NCBI RefSeq assembly: GCF_963678635.1
Contig: NC_087065.1
Coordinates: 72,489,345 to 72,553,344 of the forward strand
Reading direction: 5' to 3'
Origin: Symsagittifera roscoffensis
Lineage: Eukaryota; Xenacoelomorpha; Acoela; Convolutidae
DNA: 64,000 nt
Below, piece after piece: positions 51,331 through 63,804 of the stretch. The notes under the pieces are model-generated. The model was not told the origin of the DNA and searched no databases. It saw only the letters and a program-made list of their open reading frames with translations. Numbering within the stretch: position 1 is the first letter of the stretch; the number at the start of each line of letters is the position of its first letter. Position numbers and translations under genes: made by a program.

Positions 51331-51843
51331 AAACAAGCTACACTTAGCGTAACAAGTACCAACGAAAAAAATGAATACACAGTCCAAACATTGTTCTACA
51401 AAAGCTGGCTAATCTTAGCTTAACAAGTGCCAAGGAAAACATTGAATACACAATGCAAACAATTTTCATCGAAAGCTGTCTAAACATTGGCTAACAGGTG
51501 CCAACGAAAAAATTGAATCCACAAAAAAAAGTTAATTTTCTTTGGAAGCTGGGTATCCATTGCCTGGGTATCCATATGAGCCAACAAAAAAATTGAATAC
51601 ACAATGAAACACTTCTCATCGAAAGCTGGCTAATCATAGGATAGCGAGTTCCAAGGAAAACATTGAAAACACAATGCAAACAATCTTAAACGAAAGCTGT
51701 CTATTCTTTGGCTAACAAGTGATAACAAAAAAAAAAGTTTCCACAAAAAAATTAATTTGCTTTGGAAGCTGGGTATCCATTGCCTAATATGAGCCAACAA
51801 AAAAATTGAATACACAATGGAAACACTTCTCATCGAAAGCTGG
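51331..51843 (+). repeat. L-M start of a third unit, with a 15-bp-period microduplication
   Basis: It starts like the 1135-bp unit but keeps the full A monomer ('caacgaaaaaattgaatcc'). In the following B, 'ctgggtatccat' occurs twice (51549 and 51564) and replaces 'taat' of the usual 'gcctaatatgagcc'. Then come 'acaatgaaacac' (one g lost) and a trimer with 'aaaaaagtttccac'. Confidence 0.82.
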
Positions 51844-53411
51844 CTAATCATAGCATAGCGAGTGCCAAGGAAAACATTGAATACGCAATGCAAACAAGCT
51901 TAACCGAAAGCTGTCTATTCTTTGGCTAACAAGTGCCAACGAAAAAGTGAATCCCCCAAAAGTTAATTTTCTTTGGAAGCTGGGTATCCATTGCCTAACA
52001 TGAACCAACAAAACATTTGAATACAAAATGGAAACACTTCTCATCGAAGGCTGGCTAACCATAGCATAACGAGTGCCAAGGAAAACGTTGAACACACAAT
52101 GCAAACAATTTTCATCGGAAGCTGTCTATTCTTTGGCTAACAAGTGATAACAAAAAAATGAATCCACAAAAAAAATAATTTTCATTGGAAGCTGAGTTTT
52201 CATTGCCTAACATGAGCCAACAAAAAATTTGAGTACAAAATGGAAACACTTCTCATCAAAAGCTGGCTAATCATAGCATAACGAGTGCCAAGGAAAACGT
52301 TGAACACACAATGCAAACAATTTTCATCGAAAACAAGCTACACCTAGCGTAACAAGTACCAACGAAAAAAATGAATACACAGTCCAAACATTGTTCTACA
52401 AAAACTGGCTAATCTTAGCTTAACAAGTGCCAAGGAAAACATTGAATACACAATGCAAACAATTTTCATCGAAAGCTGTCTAAACATTGGCTAACAGGTG
52501 CCAACGAAAAAATTGAATCCACAAAAAAAAGTTAATTTTCTTTGGAAGCTGGGTATCCATTGCCTAATATGAGCCAACAAAAAAATCGAATACACAATGA
52601 AACACTTCTCATCGAAAGCTGGCTAATCATAGCATAGCGAGTTCCAAGGAAAACATTGAAAACACAATGCAAACTATCTTAAACGAAAGCTGTCTATTCT
52701 TTGGCTAACAAGTGATAACAAAAAAAGTGAATCCACAAAAAAGTTAATTTTCTTTGGAAGCTGGGTATCCACTGCCTAACATGAGCCAACAAAACATTTG
52801 AATACAAAATGGAAACACTTCTCATCGAAAGTTGGCTAATCATAGCATAACGAGTGCCAAGAAAATATTGAATACACAATGCAAACAATATATTAAACGG
52901 AAGCTGTCTATATATACATTGGCTAACAAGTGCCCGCGAAAAAAATCAATACACAGTCCAAACATTGTTCTACAAAACCTGCCTAATCTTAGCTTAACAA
53001 GTGCCAAGGAAAACCTTGAATACCTAATGCAAACAACATTAATCGAAAGCTGTCTATACATTGGCTAACAATTGGCAATGAAAAAAGTGAATCCACAAAA
53101 AAGTTAAATTTTTCTTCGGAAGCTGGATATCCATTTCCTATTATGAGCCAACAAAAAAATTGAATACAAAATGGAAACACTTCTCATCGAAACTTGGCTA
53201 ATCATAGCATAGCGAGTGCCAAGGAAAACATTGAATACGCAATGCAAACAAGCTTAACCGAAAGCTGTCTATTCTTTGGCTAACAAGTGCCAACGAAAAA
53301 GTGAATCCACAATAAAAAGTTAATTTTCTTTGGAAGCTGGGTATCCATTGCCTAATATGAGCCAGCAAAAAATTTGAAAACAAAATGGAAACACTTCTAA
53401 GCGAAAGCTGG
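51844..53411 (+). repeat. 1568-bp HOR, copy 1
   Basis: It carries 'gaatcccccaaaag', 'catcggaagctg', an L-M pair (52331-52440), 'aaatcgaatacac', a TA-expanded A monomer (52886-52920) and a second, shortened L ('gcccgcgaaaaaa', 'caaaacctgcctaatc'). These return at +1568 in one neighbour and at +1141 in the other. Confidence 0.9.
52886..52920 (+). repeat. TA-expanded C/A monomer junction
   Basis: The usual 'caatattaatcg' and 'gtctatacattgg' are lengthened to 'caatatattaaacgg' and 'gtctatatatacattgg'. The same variant occurs at about 54027 and 55595, always inside the 1568-bp unit. It arose once and was copied. Confidence 0.85.
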
Positions 53412-54552
53412 CTAATCATAGCATAACGAGTGCCAGGGAAAACATTGAATACGCAATGCAAACAAGCTTAACCGAAAGCTGTCTATTCTTTGGCTAACAA
53501 GTGCCAACGAAAAAGTGAATCCCCCAAAAGTTAATTTTCTTTGGAAGCTGGGTATCCATTGCCTAACATGAACCAACAAAACATTTGAATACAAAATGGA
53601 AACACTTCTCATCGAAGGCTGGCTAACCATAGCATAACGAGTGCCAAGGAAAACGTTGAACACACAATGCAAACAATTTTCATCGGAAGCTGGGTATCCA
53701 TTGCCTAATATGAGCCAACAAAAAAATCGAATACACAATGAAACACTTCTCATCGAAAGCTGGCTAATCATAGCATAGCGAGTTCCAAGGAAAACATTGA
53801 AAACACAATGCAAACAATCTTAAACGAAAGCTGTCTATTCTTTGGCTAACAAGTGATAACAAAAAAAGTGAATCCACAAAAAAGTTAATTTTCTTTGGAA
53901 GCTGGGTATCCACTGCCTAACATGAGCCAACAAAACATTTGAATACAAAATGGAAACACTTCTCATCGAAAGTTGGCTAATCATAGCATAACGAGTGCCA
54001 AGAAAATATTGAATACACAATGCAAACAATATATTAAACGGAAGCTGTCTATATATACATTGGCTAACAAGTGCCCGCGAAAAAAATCAATACACAGTCC
54101 AAACATTGTTCTACAAAACCTGCCTAATCTTAGCTTAACAAGTGCCAAGGAAAACCTTGAATACCTAATGCAAACAACATTAATCGAAAGCTGTCTATAC
54201 ATTGGCTAACAATTGGCAATGAAAAAAGTGAATCCACAAAAAAGTTAAATTTTTTTTCGGAAGCTGGATATCCATTTCCTATTATGAGCCAACAAAAAAA
54301 TTGAATACAAAATGGAAACACTTCTCATCGAAACTTGGCTAATCATAGCATAGCGAGTGCCAAGGAAAACATTGAATACGCAATGCAAACAAGCTTAACC
54401 GAAAGCTGTCTATTCTTTGGCTAACAAGTGCCAACGAAAAAGTGAATCCACAATAAAAAGTTAATTTTCTTTGGAAGCTGGGTATCCATTGCCTAATATG
54501 AGCCAGCAAAAAATTTGAAAACAAAATGGAAACACTTCTAAGCGAAAGCTGG
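53412..54552 (+). repeat. 1568-bp HOR, copy 2, with a 427-bp deletion (1141 bp)
   Basis: At about 53684-53691 'cattttcatcggaagctg'-type sequence runs straight into 'ggtatccattgcctaatatg'. In copy 1 these two points lie 427 bp apart (52117 and 52544), each beginning 'ggaagctg'. The deletion removes exactly two trimers and the L-M pair, and it creates the longest open frame of the window (minus strand, 53412-53813), which has no sign of being a gene. Confidence 0.92.
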
Positions 54553-55915
54553 CTAATCATAGCATAACGAGTGCCAGGGAAAACATTGAATACGCAATGC
54601 AAACAAGCTTAACCGAAAGCTGTCTATTCTTTGGCTAACAAGTGCCAACGAAAAAGTGAATCCCCCAAAAGTTAATTTTCTTTGGAAGCTGGGTATCCAT
54701 TGCCTAACATGAACCAACAAAACATTTGAATACAAAATGGAAACACTTCTCATCGAAGGCTGGCTAACCATAGCATAACGAGTGCCAGGGAAAACGTTGA
54801 ACACACAATGCAAACAATTTTCATCGGAAGCTGTCTATTCTTTGGCTAACAAGTGATAACAAAAAAATGAATCCACAAAAAAAATAATTTTCATTGGAAG
54901 CTGAGTTTTCATTGCCTAACATGAGCCAACAAAAAATTTGAGTACAAAATGGAAACACTTCTCATCAAAAGCTGGCTAATCATAGCATAACGAGTGCCAA
55001 GGAAAACGTTGAACACACAATGCAAACAATTTTCATCGAAAACAAGCTACACCTAGCGTAACAAGTACCAACGAAAAAAATGAATACACAGTCCAAACAT
55101 TGTTCTACAAAAGCTGGCTAATCTTAGCTTAACAAGTGCCAAGGAAAACATTGAATACACAATGCAAACAATTTTCATCGAAAGCTGTCTAAACATTGGC
55201 TAACAGGTGCCAACGAAAAAATTGAATCCACAAAAAAAAGTTAATTTTCTTTGGAAGCTGGGTATCCATTGCCTAATATGAGCCAACAAAAAAATCGAAT
55301 ACACAATGAAACACTTCTCATCGAAAGCTGGCTAATCATAGCATAGCGAGTTCCAAGGAAAACATTGAAAACACAATGCAAACAATCTTAAACGAAAGCT
55401 GTCTATTCTTTGGCTAACAAGTGATAACAAAAAAAGTGAATCCACAAAAAAGTTAATTTTCTTTGGAAGCTGGGTATCCACTGCCTAACATGAGCCAACA
55501 AAACATTTGAATACAAAATGGAAACACTTCTCATCGAAAGTTGGCTAATCATAGCATAACGAGTGCCAAGAAAATATTGAATACACAATGCAAACAATAT
55601 ATTAAACGGAAGCTGTCTATATATACATTGGCTAACAAGTGCCCGCGAAAAAAATCAATACACAGTCCAAACATTGTTCTACAAAACCTGCCTAATCTTA
55701 GCTTAACAAGTGCCAAGGAAAACCTTGAATACCTAATGCAAACAACATTAATCGAAAGCTGTCTATACATTGGCTAACAATTGGCAATGAAAAAAGTGAA
55801 TCCACAAAAAAAATTAAATTTTTTTTCGGAAGCTGGATATCCATTTCCTATTATGAGCCAACAAAAAAATTGAATACAAAATGGAAACACTTCTCATCGA
55901 AACTTGGCTAATCAT
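54553..55915 (+). repeat. 1568-bp HOR, copy 3, full order, cut at right
   Basis: It retains the 427 bp missing from copy 2, including L-M at 55040. Private change: 'gtgccagggaaaacg' near 54783. It leaves the common sequence near 55.92 kb, where 'cataacgagtgcc' and 'cacaaaggaaac' appear. Confidence 0.88.
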
Positions 55916-56004
55916 AGCATAACGAGTGCCAAGGAAAACATTGAATACACAAAGGAAACAATCTTAACCGAAAACTGTCTATTTTTTGGCTAACAAGTGA
56001 TAAC

Positions 56005-58340
56005 GAAAAAAGTGAATCCACAAAAAAAATAATTTTCATTGGAAGCTGGGTATCCGTTGCCTAACATGAGGAAACAAAACATTTGATTAACAATTGGAAA
56101 CACTTCTCATCGAAAGTTGGCGAATCATAGCATAACGAGTGCCAAAAAAAACATTGAATACACAATGCAAACAATATTAATCGAAAGCTGTCTATCATTG
56201 GCTAGCAAGTGCCAACGAAAAAAAATGAATCCACAAAAAATTTATTTGCTTTGGAAGCTGAGTATCCATTGCCTAACATGAGCCAACAAATCAATTGAAT
56301 ACGCAATGGAAACACTTCTCATCGGAAGCTGGCTAATCATAGCATAGCGAGTGCCAAGGAAAAAATTGAAAACCCAATGCAAACAATCTTAACCGAAAGC
56401 TGTCTATTCTTTGGCTAACAAGTGCCAACGAAAAAATAGAATCCACGAAAAAATTATTTGCTTTGGAAGCTGAGTATCCATTGCCTAACATGAGCCAACA
56501 AATCAATTGAATACAAAATGGAAATACTTCTCATCAAAAGCTGGCTAATCATAGCATAACGAGTTCCAAGGAAAACATTGAAAACACAATGCAAACAATC
56601 TTAAACGAAAGCTGTCTATTCTTTGGCTAACAAATGCCAACGAAAAAAATTACTCAACAAAAAAATTATTTGCTTTGGAAGCTGAGTATCCATTGCCTAA
56701 CATGAGCCAACAAATCAATTGAATACGCAATGGAAACACTTCTCATCGGAAGCTGGCTAATCATAGCATAGCGAGTGCCAAGGAAAAAATTGAAAACCCA
56801 ATGCAAACAATCTTAACCGAAAGCTGTCTATTCTTTGGCTAACAAGTGCCAACGAAAAAATAGAATCCACGAAAAAATTATTTGCTTTGGAAGCTGAGTA
56901 TCCATTGCCTAACATGAGCCAACAAATCAATTGAATACAAAATGGAAATACTTCTCATCAAAAGCTGGCTAATCATAGCATAACGAGTTCCAAGGAAAAC
57001 ATTGAAAACACAATGCAAACAATCTTAAACGAAAGCTGTCTATTCTTTGGCTAACAAATGCCAACGAAAAAAATTACTCAACAAAAAAATTATTTGCTTT
57101 GGAAGCTGAGTATCCATTGCCTAACATGAGCCAACAAATCAATTGAATACGCAATGGAAACACTTCTCATCGGAAGCTGGCTAATCATAGCATAGCGAGT
57201 GCCAAGGAAAAAATTGAAAACCCAATGCAAACAATCTTAACCGAAAGCTGTCTATTCTTTGGCTAACAAGTGCCAACGAAAAAATAGAATCCACGAAAAA
57301 ATTATTTGCTTTGGAAGCTGAGTATCCATTGCCTAACATGAGCCAACAAATCAATTGAATACAAAATGGAAATACTTCTCATCAAAAGCTGGCTAATCAT
57401 AGCATAACGAGTTCCAAGGAAAACATTGAAAGCACAATGCAAACAATCTTAAACGAAAGCTGTCTATTCTTTGGCTAACAAGTGCCAACGAAAAAATAGA
57501 ATCCACGAAAAAATTATTTGCTTTGGAAAGCTGGGTATCCATTTCCTATTATGAGCCAACAAAACATTTGAATAACAATTGGAAACACTTCTCATCGAAA
57601 GCTGGCTAATCATAGCATAACGAGTGCCAAAAAAAAACATTGAATCCACAATGCAAACAATATTAATCGAAAGCTGTCTATACATTGGCTAGCAAGTGCC
57701 AACGAAAAAAATGAATCCACGAAAAAATTATTTGCTTTGGAAGCTGAGTATCCATTGCCTAACATGAGCCAACAAATCAATTGAATGCAAAATGGAAATA
57801 CTTCTCATCAAAAGCTGGCTAATCATAGCATAACGATTGCCAAGGAAAACATTGAATACACAATGCAATCAATACTAACCGAAAGCTGTCTATACATTGG
57901 CTAACAAGTGCCAACGAAAAAATGAATCCACAAAAAAATTTAATTTGCTTTGGAAGCTGGGTATACATAGCCAAACATGAGTCAACAAAAAAATTGAATA
58001 CACAATGGAAACTCCTCTCATCGAAAGCTGGCTAATAAAAGCATAGCGAGTGCCAAGGAAAACATTGAATACACAATGCAAACAATCTAAACCGAAAGCT
58101 GTCTGTTTTTTGGCTAACAAGTGATAACGAAAAAAAAGAATCGACAAAAAAAATTATTTTCATTGGAAGCTGAGTATCCATTGCCTAACAGGAGCCAACA
58201 AAACATTGTATACAAAATGGAAATACTTCTCATCGAAAGCTGGCTAATCAAAGCATAACGAGTGCCAAGAAGAACATTGAATACACAATGCAAACAATAT
58301 TAATCGAAAGCTGTCTATACATTGGCTAACAAGTGCCAAC
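56005..58340 (+). repeat. 2336-bp HOR, copy 1
   Basis: It starts at 'gaaaaaagtgaatcc' before a B with 'gggtatccgttgcc' and 'catgaggaaacaaaac', and returns at 58341. Inside are 424-bp subrepeats starting 'tcaattgaatacgcaatgg' at 56291, 56715 and 57139. They are followed by trimers with 'gaataacaattgg', 'gctaataaaagc' and 'gaatcgac'. Confidence 0.9.
56291..57500 (+). repeat. Three 424-bp subrepeats (two-trimer units)
   Basis: Starts at 56291, 56715 and 57139 are exactly 424 bp apart. Each holds 'tagaatccacgaaaaaatt', 'cgagttccaagg' and 'aaaaaaattactcaac' monomers. The third is cut short by the switch to 'ggaaagctgggtatcc' near 57524. Confidence 0.88.
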
Positions 58341-60252
58341 GAAAAAAGTGAATCCACAAAAAAAATAATTTTCATTGGAAGCTGGGTATCCGTTGCCTAA
58401 CATGAGGAAACAAAACATTTGATTAACAATTGGAAACACTTCTCATCGAAAGTTGGCGAATCATAGCATAACGAGTGCCAAAAAAAACATTGAATACACA
58501 ATGCAAACAATATTAATCGAAAGCTGTCTATCATTGGCTAGCAAGTGCCAACGAAAAAAAATGAATCCACAAAAAATTTATTTGCCTTGGAAGCTGAGTA
58601 TCCATTGCCTAACATGAGCCAACAAATCAATTGAATACGCAATGGAAACACTTCTCATCGGAAGCTGGCTAATCATAGCATAGCGAGTGCCAAGGAAAAA
58701 ATTGAAAACCCAATGCAAACAATCTTAACCGAAAGCTGTCTATTCTTTGGCTAACAAGTGCCAACGAAAAAATAGAATCCACGAAAAAATTATTTGCTTT
58801 GGAAGCTGAGTATCCATTGCCTAACATGAGCCAACAAATCAATTGAAGACAAAATGGAAATACTTCTCATCAAAAGCTGGCTAATCATAGCATAACGAGT
58901 TCCAAGGAAAACATTGAAAACACAATGCAAACAATCTTAAACGAAAGCTGTCTATTCTTTGGCTAACAAATGCCAACGAAAAAAATTACTCAACAAAAAA
59001 ATTATTTGCTTTGGAAGCTGAGTATCCATTGCCTAACATGAGCCAACAAATCAATTGAATACGCAATGGAAACACTTCTCATCGAAAGCTGGCTAATCAT
59101 AGCATAGCGAGTGCCAAGGAAAAAATTGAAAACCCAATGCAAACAATCTTAACCGAAAGCTGTCTATTCTTTGGCTAACAAGTGCCAACGAAAAAATAGA
59201 ATCCACGAAAAAATTATTTGCTTTGGAAGCTGAGTATCCATTGCCTAACATGAGCCAACAAATCAATTGAATACAAAATGGAAATACTTCTCATCAAAAG
59301 CTGGCTAATCATAGCATAACGAGTTCCAAGGAAAACATTGAAAGCACAATGCAAACAATCTTAAACGAAAGCTGTCTATTCTTTGGCTAACAAGTGCCAA
59401 CGAAAAAATAGAATCCACGAAAAAATTATTTGCTTTGGAAAGCTGGGTATCCATTTCCTATTATGAGCCAACAAAACATTTGAATAACAATTGGAAACAC
59501 TTCTCATCGAAAGCTGGCTAATCATAGCATAACGAGTGCCAAAAAAAACATTGAATCCACAATGCAAACAATATTAATCGAAAGCTGTCTATACATTGGC
59601 TAGCAAGTGCCAACGAAAAAAATGAATCCACGAAAAAATTATTTGCTTTGGAAGCTGAGTATCCATTGCCTAACATGAGCCAATAAATCAATTGAATACA
59701 AAATGGAAATACTTCTCATCAAAAGCTGGCTAATCATAGCATAACGATTGCCAAGGAAAACATTGAATACACAATGCAATCAATACTAATCGAAAGCTGT
59801 CTATACATTGGCTAACAAGTGCCAACGAAAAAATGAATCCACAAAAAAATTTAATTTGCTTTGGAAGCTGGGTATACATAGCCAAACATGAGTCAACAAA
59901 AAAATTGAATACACAATGGAAACTCCTCTCATCGAAAGCTGGCTAATAAAAGCATAGCGAGTGCCAAGGAAAACATTGAATACACAATGCAAACAATCTA
60001 AACCGAAAGCTGTCTGTTTTTTGGCTAACAAGTGATAACGAAAAAAAGAATCGACAAAAAAAATTATTTTCATTGGAAGCTGAGTATCCATTGCCTAACA
60101 GGAGCCAACAAAACATTGTATACAAAATGGAAATACTTCTCATCGAAAGCTGGCTAATCAAAGCATAACGAGTGCCAAGAAGAACATTGAATACACAATG
60201 CAAACAATATTAATCGAAAGCTGTCTATACATTGGCTAACAAGTGCCAACGA
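58341..60252 (+). repeat. 2336-bp HOR, copy 2, with one 424-bp subrepeat fewer (1912 bp)
   Basis: Subrepeat starts occur only at 58627 and 59051. After them the offset from copy 1 falls from 2336 to 1912, a loss of exactly 424 bp. Private changes include 'tttgccttgg' near 58586, 'gaagacaaaatgg' near 58846 and 'gagccaataaatc' near 59682. Confidence 0.9.
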
Positions 60253-61600
60253 AAAAATGAATCCACAAAAAAATTTAAATTGCTTTGGAAGCTGGATATA
60301 CATAGCCTAACATGAGTCAACAAAACATTTGAATAACAATTGGAAACACTTCTCATCGAAAGCTGGCTAATCATAGCATAACGGGTGCCAAAAAAAAACA
60401 TTGAATTCACAATGTAAACAATATTAATCGAAAGCTGTCTATACATTGGTTAGCAAGAGCCAACGAAAAAAAATGAATCCACAAAAAAATTGTTTGCTTT
60501 GGAAGCTGGATATACATAGCCTAACATGAGTCAACAAAACATTTGAATAACAATTGGAAACACTTCTCATCGAAAGCTGGCTAATCAAAGCATAACGAGT
60601 GCCAAGAAGAACATTGAATACACAATGCAAACAATATGAATCGAAAGCTGTCTATACATTGGCTAACAAGTGCCAACGAAAAAAATGAATACACAGTCCA
60701 AAAATTGTTCTACAAAAGCTGGCTAATCTTAGCTTAACAAGTGCCAAGGAAATTATTGAATACACAATGCAAACAATATTAATCGAAAGCTGTCTATAAA
60801 TTGGCTAACAAGTGCCAACGAAAAAAGTGAATCCACAAAAAAGGTAATTTTCTTTGGAAGCTGGGTATCCATTGCCTAATATGAGCCAACAAAAAATTTG
60901 AGTACCAATTGGCAACACTTCTCATTGAAACTTGGCTAATCATAGCAAAACGGGTGCCAAGAAAATCATTGAACACACAGTGTAGACGATATTAATCGAA
61001 AGCTGTCTATACATAGACTAACAAGTGCCAAAGAAAAAAATTGATCCACAAAAAAAGTTTCTCTTTGGAAGCTGGGTATCCATTGCCTAATATGAGCCAA
61101 CAAAAAATTTGAGTACAAAATGGAAACACTTCTCATCGAAACTTGGCTAATCATAGCAAAACGGGTGCCAAAAAAATCATTGAACACACAGTGTAAACGA
61201 TATTAATCGAAAGCTGTCTATACATAAGCTAACAAGTGCCAAAGAAAAAAATTGATCCACAAAAAAAGTTTTTCTTTGGAAGCTGGGTATACACAGCCTA
61301 ACATGAGTCAACAAAAAAATTGATTACACAATGGAATCACTTCTCATCGAAAGCTGGCTAATCATAGCATAACGAGTGCCAAGAAAATCAATGAATACAC
61401 AATGCAAACAATGTTAACCGAAAATTGTCTACTCTTTGGCTAACAAGTGATAACGAAAAAAGTGAATCCACAAAAAAAAACATTTATTGGAAGCTGGGTA
61501 TCCATTGCCTAACATGAGCCAACAAAATATTTGAATACAAAATGGAAACTTTTCTCATCGAAAGCTGGCTAATCATAGCATAACGAATGCCAAGGAATAC
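60253..61600 (+). repeat. Diverged trimers, including a 212-bp tandem pair
   Basis: 'gctggatatacatagcc' B monomers lie 212 bp apart (60292 and 60504). An L/M remnant ('acacagtccaaaaattgtt') is near 60690. Two trimers with 'gacgatattaatcg' or 'acgatattaatcg' and 'gccaaagaaaaaaattg' follow at about 60960 and 61172. No longer unit was recognised. Confidence 0.78.
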
Positions 61601-61894
61601 ATTGAACACACAATGCAAACAATTTTCTTCGAAAGCTATCTATACATTGGCTAACAATTGGCAACGGAAAAATTATAAATCCACAAAAAAAATTTTCATT
61701 GGAAGCTTGGTATACCTTGCCTAACAAGAGCCAACGAAAAAATTGAATACAAAATGGAAACACTTTTCATCGAAAGCTGTCTATACATCGGCTAACATGT
61801 ACCAAGGAAAAAAAATGAATCCACAAAAAATAATTTTTTCCATCGGAAGCTGGGTATACATAGCCTAACTTGAGTCAACAAAAAAATTAAATGC

Positions 61895-62090
61895 ACAATG
61901 GGAACACACAAAGCTGGCTATACCCCACATAACAAGTACCAACGAAAAAAAATGAATGAATTTTGCCAATAATTTTCACCGAAAGCAAGCTATACTTAGC
62001 GTAACAAGTACCAACGAAAACAATGAATACACAGTCCAAACCTTGTTCTACGTAAGCTGGCTAATCTTAGCTTAACAAGTGCCAAAGAAA
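61895..62090 (+). repeat. K-L-M module with a shortened K
   Basis: K is missing 7-8 bases ('tctcatcc') at about 61909. It has 'gaatgaattttgcc' in place of 'gaaaaaatagtgcc'. L has 'gaaagcaagctatactt' and M starts 'acgtaagctggc'. Confidence 0.8.
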
Positions 62091-62664
62091 ACATTGAGTA
62101 CACAATGCAAGCAATCATAATCGAAAGCTGCCTATAGATTGGCAAACAAGTGCCAACGAAAAAAAATGAATTCACGAAGAAAATTAGTTTTCTTTGGAAG
62201 CTGGGTGTCCTTTACCTAACATCAGCCAAAACAAATTTCAGTCAAAATGGAAACTTTTCTCATCGAAATCTCGCTAATCATAGCAAAAGGAGTGGCAAGG
62301 AAATCATTGAATACATAATGCAAACAGTTTTTATCAAAAGCTGGCTATACATCGGCTAACAAGTGCCAACGAAAACATTGCATCCACAAAAAAAATGCAT
62401 CGGAATTCGTTTACACATAGCCTAACATTAACCAACAAAAAACTTGAGTGCAAAATTGAAACACTTCTCATCGCAAGTTGGCTAATCATAGCATAACGAG
62501 TGGCAAGGAAATCATTGAATACACAATACAAACAGTTTTCATCGAAAGCTGTCTATACATCGGCTAACAAATGCCAACAAAAACATTGCATCCACAAAAA
62601 AACTCATCGAAAATTGTGTACACATAGCATAACATGAGCCAACAAAAACTTTGAGTGCAAAATG

Positions 62665-62860
62665 GAAACACATCTCATCCAAAGCTGGCTAAACCCTATC
62701 TAACAAGTACCAACGAAAAAAATGAATGAATATTGCCAATAACTTTCACCGAAAGCAAGCTATACTTAGCGTAACAAGTACCAACGAAAAAAATGAATAC
62801 ACAGTCCAAACCTTGTTCTACGAAAGCTGGCTAATCTTAGCTTAACAAGGGCCAACGAAA
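62665..62860 (+). repeat. K-L-M module, full
   Basis: K has 'ccaaagctggctaaacc' and 'gaatgaatattgcc'. L has 'ttcaccgaaagcaagc' and M has 'acgaaagctggc' followed by 'aagggccaacg'. It belongs with the 61.9 and 63.8 kb copies rather than with those at 20-47 kb. Confidence 0.82.
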
Positions 62861-63804
62861 ACATTGAGTACACAATGCAAGCAATCATAATCGAAATCTG
62901 TCTATAGATTGGCGAACAAGTGCCAACAAAAAAAATGAATCCACGAAGAAAATTAATTTTTTTTGGAAGCTGGGTGTCCTTTACCTAACATGAGCCAAAA
63001 CAAATATCAAACAAAATGGAAACACTTCTCATCAAAAGCTGGCTAATCATAGCATAACGAGTGGCAAGGAAATCATTGAATACACAATGCAAACAGTTTT
63101 CATCGAAAGCTGTCTATACATCGGCTAACAAGTGCCAACAAAAACATTGCATCCACAAAAAAAACTCATCGGAATTTGTGTACACATAGCCAAACATGAG
63201 CCAACAAAAAAAATTGAGTGCAAAATGGAAACACTTCTCATCGAAAGCTGGCTAATCACAGCATAACGAGTGCCAAGGAAAACATTGAATACACAATGCA
63301 AACAATTTTCTTTGAAAGCTGTATATACATTGGCTAACAAGTGCCAACGGAAAAAATGTATATCCACAAAAAAAATTAGTTTTCATTGGAAGCTTGGTAT
63401 ACAATGCCTAACAAGAGCCAACGAAAAATTTGAGTACAAAATGGAAACACTTCTCATCGAAAGCTGGCTTATCATAGCATAACGAGTGCCAAGGAAAACA
63501 TTGAATACACAATGCAAACAATTTTCTTCGAAAGCTATCTATACATTGGCTAACAATTGGCAACGGAAAAATTATAAATCCACAAAAAAAATTTTCATTG
63601 GAAGCTTGGTATACCTTGCCTAACAAGAGCCAACGAAAAAATTGAATACAAAATGGAAACACTTTTCATCGAAAGCTGTCTATACATCGGCTAACATGTA
63701 CCAAGGAAAAAAAATGAATCCACAAAAAATAATTTTTTCCATCGGAAGCTGGGTATACATAGCCTAACTTGAGTCAACAAAAAAATTAAATGCACAATGG
63801 GAAC

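Noticed and set aside
52886-52920. TATA-like promoter or AT microsatellite
   Set aside because: The 'tatatata' stretch is a few-base expansion within a satellite monomer, copied with the 1568-bp unit. There is no associated gene.
53412-53813. 133-codon open frame on the minus strand, the longest in the window
   Set aside because: It is formed by joining two satellite frames at a 427-bp deletion. The neighbouring copies at 51.84 and 54.55 kb lack it, and it contains the same repeat peptide twice.
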